A stretch of 62,957 nt of DNA from Sporosarcina sp. (GTDB lineage: Bacteria; Bacillota; Bacilli; Bacillales_A; Planococcaceae), in NCBI GenBank assembly GCA_029257435.1, contig JARIBI010000154.1, forward strand, positions 1 to 62,957, in the 5' to 3' direction. Below, piece by piece: positions 57,463-62,957 of this stretch. The position numbers and the translations under genes were made by a program. Each line of letters opens with the position of its first letter. The first letter of the stretch is position 1. Below the pieces are notes generated by a model. It saw only the letters and a program-made list of their open reading frames with translations. It was not told the origin of the DNA and searched no databases.

Positions 57463-59499
57463 TCAATTAGCGTTGGATTCTTTTTCAATATTTTCCATTA
57501 GATCAATTAATTTTCCGATAGAACACTTCAGTGTATGAAGAAATGACAGCTTTAACGAATTGTTTTTTCCATCAAGATACGACTCTATTTTTTCTTTTAA
57601 TGAAGACAATGGTTCTTTATCCAGAAAGAGTTTGTAATTTTTTATATCCTCTTCATCAGAATACCTTTTTTCTAAAAGGACTCTAAATGTTTCAATGTTA
57701 GAATTAGTAAGGGATAAAACGTTTTTAAATAAATCTCCCGTGTCACAGTCACGGAAAATTGGTACAGCAAAGTTATGTTCCCTTACTTCATAAATAAACC
57801 TTTTAAAATCGGTTGTGATGTAGCTTATAAGTTCTTGAGCTTTCATCTTATTGGATTCAACTTCCAATTCCTTGTTTATTGAAACGATTTTTTCTTTAAA
57901 TTCTATTACATCTTGTGGTACTCGATCACTATCTATACCTATAAAGTACGTATTTATGCCTTGAAAATAAGTTGCGCCTTTAGACGAAAGAGATAAACCA
58001 TGCAACAAATCTTTTTTCACGGTTTCTAAGTCTTTTTGGAAGAGTCTTTTTTCAATTAGTTCCTTAAAAAGATTGTAGGATCTTAAATAGGAAATAAAAG
58101 GAACCTTACCATTAGCCAACTTTTCATAAGCCTCTTCTGTTGCTTTCATGAAGTCTTCATCAGACATATCGTAAAAATCGCCTTGAATTAGCTTAAAGTA
58201 AGCAGGGTAATCTGGTCCTACTTTCTCTTTCATCTCATTCATTTCTAGTGAAAACTTTTCTAAATTGAATATCCCCTCTCTTACAAGTTGCTCTGCAAAA
58301 GGGTAGATAATGACGCCACTTACTTTCTTTAAAACGAGTGAATATCGCGCCATGAACTTATCAAAAAACGTTTTTTCATAGTTTTTATTCATCTTTTTTA
58401 GGCTTTCAAGAAATAAATCGTCATTTTTCATTCCACTTAATTTTTCATTTCCTTCACGTCCAGATTTGATTTCAAATGAGACCGCCAGAGTGAAGACGAG
58501 AATTGCTGTAAGCACTTCTTCACCTAGTTCGTTATAATTCGCCTTATATTTGTTGTATATTGTTTTAAAATCTTCCAGTCCTTGCTTTAAAATTCGTATA
58601 TTATCTGTATGACTTTCTTTAAAAACAATATTTATGTTATCTAGATTTTTGTTCAAGAAACGTTTTAACTCAACATTGGTGAACTCTTTGATAATTCCAC
58701 TAATAATATTTGGATAATCGGGAGAAATTGTGAGCGTTTTTCCAATTAGCTTTTCCTTAATTAGCTTATACTCATTACTTCTTTGAAATAGCAGATTCGC
58801 TTTATTTCTGATTAATTGATTGATTGGAATTGGATCATCGTTTTCAGTTCCTGTTCGTCCCGTATTGCTGGAATTTAATGCTCCTGTTTTATCTAAAACC
58901 ATAGAAGACACCAACATTTTCAACTCTATATTTCGATAAATTAACTTCTCTGCTATTTCATCTTCATATCCTATGATAATAACCTTCGAACCATCGTGTT
59001 CTACAAAGTTATTTATATATCCAAGTATATCTGCGATATCAATATTGGCTCTTTCTAAGTCATCAAAACAGATAACGGTATTGGCGAGGTTCACCAGATT
59101 TTCATAATTTACATTAGTATCCATTATATCCTTCAGGAAAGGAATATCTAGGTTTTTAATGACACCTATCCCCATTTTAGAGAATTCAGTAATTCTGCCC
59201 CTTTGTTTACTATTTTTCAAGGACTGAAGGGCATCACTCTTGTTAATAAGATTGTTCATCACTATTCTCTTATTGATTTCATCAATACTAGATATACCAT
59301 ACAGTGATATGTAAATTGTTTTAAAATTGATTTCTTTTTCGCTTTTATCTTCACCTGCTTTAATTTTTTCTATCCTACCTTTCAATTCAGTTTCCCAAAA
59401 ATGTGTTTTCCCACTACCCCATTTCCCGTTTAACAGAATTGCATAATTGGTGTTTTCCTTCTTTACATAATTTAGAACACTATCTATGATATATTTCAA
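57463..59499 (-). CDS. KAP-like P-loop NTPase, transposon cargo
   Basis: This 678-residue protein has Walker A GKWGSGKT at residues 25-32, Walker B VICFDDLER at 142-150 and a following strand VIIIGYEDE. The P-loop so close to the start and the FDDLER box are typical of the KAP group of STAND-like NTPases. The C-terminal 450 residues are helical and unrecognised; no clear membrane segment is seen. TTG start with GGGAGAG. It follows a small gene by 73 bases and precedes tniQ. KAP NTPases occur in several phage-defence systems, so a defence role is possible but unproven. Confidence 0.75.
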   Translation of the reverse strand: MKYIIDSVLNYVKKENTNYAILLNGKWGSGKTHFWETELKGRIEKIKAGEDKSEKEINFKTIYISLYGISSIDEINKRIVMNNLINKSDALQSLKNSKQRGRITEFSKMGIGVIKNLDIPFLKDIMDTNVNYENLVNLANTVICFDDLERANIDIADILGYINNFVEHDGSKVIIIGYEDEIAEKLIYRNIELKMLVSSMVLDKTGALNSSNTGRTGTENDDPIPINQLIRNKANLLFQRSNEYKLIKEKLIGKTLTISPDYPNIISGIIKEFTNVELKRFLNKNLDNINIVFKESHTDNIRILKQGLEDFKTIYNKYKANYNELGEEVLTAILVFTLAVSFEIKSGREGNEKLSGMKNDDLFLESLKKMNKNYEKTFFDKFMARYSLVLKKVSGVIIYPFAEQLVREGIFNLEKFSLEMNEMKEKVGPDYPAYFKLIQGDFYDMSDEDFMKATEEAYEKLANGKVPFISYLRSYNLFKELIEKRLFQKDLETVKKDLLHGLSLSSKGATYFQGINTYFIGIDSDRVPQDVIEFKEKIVSINKELEVESNKMKAQELISYITTDFKRFIYEVREHNFAVPIFRDCDTGDLFKNVLSLTNSNIETFRVLLEKRYSDEEDIKNYKLFLDKEPLSSLKEKIESYLDGKNNSLKLSFLHTLKCSIGKLIDLMENIEKESNAN

Positions 59500-59572
59500 A
59501 GTATTCTCTCCCTAGCTTTAATGTCAAGAATTGATTTATTGAAATTCAACACTGAATTTGTATGTAAATGTC

Positions 59573-59890
59573 TTAATAGGACTTTGAGTATTTCCTTCTG
59601 GAATGTCTGGTTTTACGTAGATAGCCTGTCCTAATCAATTTGTGTAATTCATCATTACCTCTGCTTTTAATAACAGCGGATACATCTTCACTTGTGTATG
59701 GACGACCATCTATTGAATATCCTAAATGATTTATTTCCTTTGCGACTTTCACTATGCTGCCCAAGTATGCATATTCTTTTATGATCTGTTGATCCACATT
59801 TTTAACATTGTAAGTTTCCACTAAATCTACAAACTTTAGAAGTTTATTGATTTCATTTTTAGCTTGTTGTACCGTTTTGAAGGTAGTCAC
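59573..59890 (-). CDS. Small hypothetical protein paired with the NTPase
   Basis: This 105-residue, helical protein has a helix-turn-helix-like middle (AYLGSIVKVAKEINHLGYSI, then PYTSEDVSAVIKSRG) and a very basic tail (KTRHSRRKYSK), so it may bind DNA or RNA. I do not recognise the family. GTG start with AAAAGGGGA before it. It probably forms a two-gene operon with the NTPase and could be its sensor or the operon's regulator. Confidence 0.6.
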   Translation of the reverse strand: MTTFKTVQQAKNEINKLLKFVDLVETYNVKNVDQQIIKEYAYLGSIVKVAKEINHLGYSIDGRPYTSEDVSAVIKSRGNDELHKLIRTGYLRKTRHSRRKYSKSY

Positions 59891-59947
59891 AGTTTATCCC
59901 CTTTTCACATCCGTGTATTACGAACTAATAAGTGATACAATATTCCA

Positions 59948-59969
59948 GATTTAGAGACTTTTCTAAATC
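59948..59969. promoter_or_regulatory. Inverted repeat upstream of the NTPase operon
   Basis: GATTTAGA and TCTAAATC are perfect inverted arms around GACTTT, about 58 bases before the start of the small gene, so they may be an operator. The remaining gap (59891-60161, within the 342 bases free of genes) is AT-rich and has one inverted TTGAGAC-like copy but no clear promoter or gene. Confidence 0.45.
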
Positions 59970-60161
59970 CATTGTCTCAACTTTCAAAACATTAGTCAAG
60001 AAAGCTATTTTCATTCCTCAGGCTGTCAATTATTAATGGATGCTTCAAGCTATTTTTTCTTACATAACCCTCATTTAGAAATACCAAGTTAGTCATAATG
60101 TTTACATGATCTTTAATAGTGCGCTAACCGCAGTGACCATTTTTATAAATTGTGAGTTCAA

Positions 60162-60200
60162 TAAAAAAACAACGAATTGTATTAAACAATCCGTTGTTTT
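60162..60200 (-). terminator. Terminator of the glycine-rich protein gene
   Basis: AACAACGAATTGT and ACAATCCGTTGTT pair with one mismatch, followed by TTTTTTT on the minus strand. Confidence 0.85.
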
Positions 60201-60232
60201 CTATTAGTAATTGAACTTATGTACGCTTCTTC

Positions 60233-62821
60233 TTAAGGAATAGACGGCAGGTTCGCATCATCCAGAGGTGCGAATGTGCTATTGTCATTTCCAATTAGAA
60301 TCCGTATATCTTTTTCAGTTACGATTCCCGTTGATGAAGTTGCCTTGAACTTGAATACAATAACATCACCAATCTTAAATTCAGTCTGCTCACCATTCAT
60401 CAATGTAATGGGATTCTGTCCGAAGTCCACACCAATGAAAGTAGCCTTTACTTGATTGGTGAAAGCACCACGGATTCGAAGATCCTTGACAGCATTATCG
60501 CGGACAAGATAGCCTGCGTATTCAAATGTCGCGTAGTTGTTCGGAGTAAAGTAATACTTTCCAATTGAGTTTTCCGCAACCACTTGTTTCTGTGCTGTTG
60601 ACATCATTACTTTTTGGCCGCTTGTAGTTGTATATTCGGCAGTGAAATCAATCGATGGACCACCGCGATCCACTTTAAATGGAATTTCGTGATAGTTTCC
60701 GATTCCTTCTTGAGAGTCATAACCATACACAATCAATGCATAGTTTCCAGTGTCAAGTGACGAATCCAATTGATAGGTAAATGCGAAATCATTATCAACT
60801 TTCGGTGTAAACACTTGAGATGACTTTCCGTTTGCAGGAACGACTTTTCCATTCTTCGTCGTTACTGCAATCGAATAATTCGAAGCTTTCGGTTGTACTT
60901 CGTAGTACATTGTGACAGTATCTGCTGGATCAGAATCATCTACATGACCTGTTACAGTAATTTTGTTGAATCCTTGACTGTCTGAAAATACACGATTTGC
61001 CACATCATCTTTAACATTCGTTAACCTCGGAAGGTAGTTTCGAGTGTCAGATGTAAACGGCATATTAATGTGCATTACATCAGGAATCGATGCCAATGCA
61101 TTGTTTGCTAACGTATTCGTATTTTGTCTATCCTCAGGATACACACGCAATGTAAAGTTCTCTGGTGTTCCCGCGGTTGTTAATTGCATCGTACGACCTG
61201 TAATCAACTTTTTGTTTCCTTTAATGACATTTGTTACGCCATCAGCTTTCGTTAACCCAATATTGAATTTCCCTGTTGTGAAGTCAGGTTCTAAATACAG
61301 CTTCAAATTAAATTTAGTTGTGTGATTCAATGGTCCTTGCAAACTTCCGTCTTTTTCTGTACTTGTTCCTTTAATAAGTTGTGGTGAATTATTCATTAAA
61401 TCAGCATCCAACACAATTTGTTGCTTAGAACCAGGTATAACTGTACCCCCTGAATCCAAAACATCTGCAAACAATGTTACATAGTTGAAGTCATCTGGAT
61501 CAACTAAACTGTTGATAGAAAACTGGTGATGACGTCTTTCTAATGAAACATCTAGATTTGTTGGTGTATTCGTTGTTGCGGTTATCTTTGGAACGTTGTT
61601 GGAATAAATCACCGATGACTGTTGCCATTGTCCAACGCGTCCTAAAGAATCTGTAACTCGAACTTGCCAATAGATTGCTGTATTTCCTGCTGTACCTGGT
61701 GGCACAGTCAAACGATGTGTTGTCGCCGTTCCTTTATTTGTTAAAGCTAATATATTAGAACCACCTAAAGTAGTACCAGCTTGAATTTCATATTTTGTAA
61801 TCGTTGCATCTGTATGTTTAATACCAGTCCAAGATACATCTATGTAATTATTCTGGAACTTTGTTGCATTTACTGGCGATAGTGTTGCTGATGGTTCAAT
61901 AAAAGTAATTACCACTTGACCGTGACCTGTCTTTACTCCACCTGAATTAGATTGGTTGTTTCCAGCGTTATATGAGCCTCCACCGCCTCCACCGTAATAA
62001 GGGTTTGAACCTCCACCGCTTCCACCACCCGAGTAGCCACCACCACCGCCACCTGTACCATGTCCACTACCACCACCACCAAAACCGCCAGCTCCACCTG
62101 TTGTTGTTGTGTTGTTTGATCCTACTCCACCATTTATAAAAGAATTTGACAACGCAGGAGAACCACCTTTTTCACCGTTCCCAATAAATCCTGCTCCACC
62201 AGACCCATATGATGTTGATTTACCTCCTAACCCGTTTTGTCCACCTTCCATCCCCGAACCAGACCCATTCATCCCATTTGTAGCAGTTGTTGCATTTGTA
62301 TTTTCATTAACATTTACAGAGCTTCCACCACCACCACCAGCAACCATTAAAGGTGAATTATCCAATGTAGCGACAAATGTTCCACCACCACCCCCGCCCC
62401 CATAAGGACTAGAACCACTAAAGTCTGTTCCTTTTTGCCCTACTAAAACTTTTAACACATCTCCTTTAGTTAGAATTATATCCCCTGTCATGCGAGCTCC
62501 CAGACCACCATCACTTGATGCAGAATACCCCTTCCCTCCTTGAGCTCCCCACGCTTCAATTTTATAATACCCAGTTTCAGGAACTGTCCAATTGTATATT
62601 CCACCACTCACTGAAGGTTCGTTGCCCAATATACCAGATGAATTATTAGTATTTGCAAATGAATACCCCGTACTCGTATTATTAAATGTTCGACTATCCC
62701 CTGTTGTTAACGCACTGACTTCCTTTGTAGTTTCAATCAGTGACCCTGGTACATAAAACATCACACTTGCCATTGTTGCTGAAAGAATCCCCACAAGTGT
62801 TTTTTTCATTCGGACTTTCAT
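60233..62821 (-). CDS. Secreted glycine-rich surface protein
   Basis: This 862-residue protein begins with a signal peptide (KKTLVGILSATMASVMFY, likely cut near VSA at 37). A glycine-rich domain (about 70-310) starts with IYNWTVPETGYYKIEAWGAQ, as in ALK-type glycine-rich domains, and has runs such as GGGGGGG. A fibronectin-III-like region (about 320-410) and further beta-sandwich-like regions follow. No LPXTG or anchor is present; the end LPSIP is abrupt, so it may be released or truncated. Its ribosome binding site is poor. It may be transposon cargo or a chromosomal gene. Confidence 0.75.
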   Translation of the reverse strand: MKVRMKKTLVGILSATMASVMFYVPGSLIETTKEVSALTTGDSRTFNNTSTGYSFANTNNSSGILGNEPSVSGGIYNWTVPETGYYKIEAWGAQGGKGYSASSDGGLGARMTGDIILTKGDVLKVLVGQKGTDFSGSSPYGGGGGGGTFVATLDNSPLMVAGGGGGSSVNVNENTNATTATNGMNGSGSGMEGGQNGLGGKSTSYGSGGAGFIGNGEKGGSPALSNSFINGGVGSNNTTTTGGAGGFGGGGSGHGTGGGGGGYSGGGSGGGSNPYYGGGGGGSYNAGNNQSNSGGVKTGHGQVVITFIEPSATLSPVNATKFQNNYIDVSWTGIKHTDATITKYEIQAGTTLGGSNILALTNKGTATTHRLTVPPGTAGNTAIYWQVRVTDSLGRVGQWQQSSVIYSNNVPKITATTNTPTNLDVSLERRHHQFSINSLVDPDDFNYVTLFADVLDSGGTVIPGSKQQIVLDADLMNNSPQLIKGTSTEKDGSLQGPLNHTTKFNLKLYLEPDFTTGKFNIGLTKADGVTNVIKGNKKLITGRTMQLTTAGTPENFTLRVYPEDRQNTNTLANNALASIPDVMHINMPFTSDTRNYLPRLTNVKDDVANRVFSDSQGFNKITVTGHVDDSDPADTVTMYYEVQPKASNYSIAVTTKNGKVVPANGKSSQVFTPKVDNDFAFTYQLDSSLDTGNYALIVYGYDSQEGIGNYHEIPFKVDRGGPSIDFTAEYTTTSGQKVMMSTAQKQVVAENSIGKYYFTPNNYATFEYAGYLVRDNAVKDLRIRGAFTNQVKATFIGVDFGQNPITLMNGEQTEFKIGDVIVFKFKATSSTGIVTEKDIRILIGNDNSTFAPLDDANLPSIP

Positions 62822-62884
62822 TTTTTTAGTGACCTAAATTGCAATATTAAGTTAGCCACTTAGGTAAAAGCTAGTGTATGTATG

Positions 62885-62952
62885 AAGGCGGAGGATTGCC
62901 TTACCGATAGAACTTCTACTTTGTCCCTGGTGTCACGTATAAACTATGACAC
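62885..62952. other. Leader dyads upstream of the glycine-rich protein gene
   Basis: AAGGC and GCCTT pair at 62885-62902. GTGTCA (62930-62935) and TGACAC (62947-62952) form a second inverted repeat near the window edge. They could be an operator or leader structure; no known riboswitch pattern fits. Confidence 0.3.
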
Positions 62953-62957
62953 TAATC

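Larger units (their letters stand above)
55075..62957. mobile_element. Tn7-like transposon, one end and cargo (partial)
   Basis: The element end is placed at TGTTGTAATCC (55075), exactly where comGA homology stops. Direct TTGAGAY repeats and a TniQ/TnsD gene pointing toward this end follow inward. DNA from here is more AT-rich than the rest. Neither tnsA, tnsB nor tnsC is present, and the other end was not found before 62957, so the element should continue beyond the window. The bases next to the end predict a CATCC target duplication. The right boundary given is only the window edge; genes from 60233 on may or may not belong to it. Confidence 0.75.

Noticed and set aside
57463..59499. NTPase as TnsC, the transposition ATPase
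   Set aside because: The P-loop lies at residue 25 and the protein is 678 residues with a FDDLER box, which fits KAP-type NTPases better. It cannot be fully excluded by eye.
59891..60000. Right end of the transposon near 59972-59991
   Set aside because: Only one inverted TTGAGAC copy is present, no clustered sites, no CATCC duplication and no comGA 5' sequence beyond it.
62109..62405. Proline-rich plus-strand open frame
   Set aside because: It is the antisense of the glycine codon runs of the surface protein.
62822..62957. Cyclic di-GMP or other riboswitch before the surface protein
   Set aside because: Only simple dyads are present; the conserved core of the classes I know is absent.
1..62957. 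CRISPR arrays, tRNA and rRNA genes
   Set aside because: None seen. The only short direct repeats in series are the transposon-end motifs, which have no uniform spacers.

Overview
The window is a Bacillales chromosome segment, most likely from a Sporosarcina-like member of the Planococcaceae. The gene order follows the yqj-yqi-yqh-gcv-comG stretch of Bacillus subtilis: RNase Z, branched-chain keto-acid operon, spo0A-spoIVB-recN-argR, isoprenoid and folate genes, acc, spoIIIA, efp, gcv, comG. Sporulation genes, many TTG and GTG starts and strong GGAGG-type ribosome binding sites agree with this. The species call is inferred from gene content only.

Layout: 1-1081 holds no intact gene, but has a GC-rich dispersed-repeat-like block, a terminator and a decayed reading-frame region. 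1082-12608 (mostly minus strand) carries rnz, dinB, a CheW protein, an M20 peptidase and the propionyl-/methylmalonyl-CoA genes (mmdA, mce, meaB, mcmA, mcmB). Inside it lie a bacilliredoxin and a 31-codon gene that looks like the stressosome miniprotein Prli42. 12726-22686 is the branched-chain keto-acid operon (bkdR-ptb-bcd-buk-lpdV-bkdAA-bkdAB-bkdB). Its acyl-CoA products feed the methylmalonyl-CoA genes next to it. 22812-36751 carries a DUF2627 protein, GDPD, FapA-like, spo0A, spoIVB, recN, argR, tlyA, dxs, ispA, xseB, xseA, folD and nusB. 36862-44736 carries yqhY, accC, accB, a reduced spoIIIA operon, efp, a Xaa-Pro peptidase, aroQ and yqhR. 44871-52117 carries yqhQ, lipM, yqhL, the glycine cleavage operon behind a glycine riboswitch, and aroK. 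52122-55074 is comGG to comGB plus the last part of comGA.

From about 55075 to the window end the DNA is foreign and AT-rich. comGA stops abruptly at a TGT terminus followed by five or six direct copies of a TTGAGAY motif, as in Tn7-like transposon ends. Behind it come a long TniQ/TnsD-type targeting protein, a KAP-like P-loop NTPase with a small partner gene, and a large secreted glycine-rich protein. The element's other end, its transposase genes and the 5' part of comGA are outside the window. The NTPase pair is the best candidate here for an undescribed, possibly defensive, cargo system.

Other points deserving attention: spoIIIAA and spoIIIAB are absent, and a sigma-E-like promoter sits directly before spoIIIAC; spoIIIAF is frameshifted and truncated; spoIIIAE lacks a normal start codon; BkdR has lost the GAFTGA loop needed to contact sigma-54; and the YqhL rhodanese has Asp in place of its catalytic Cys.
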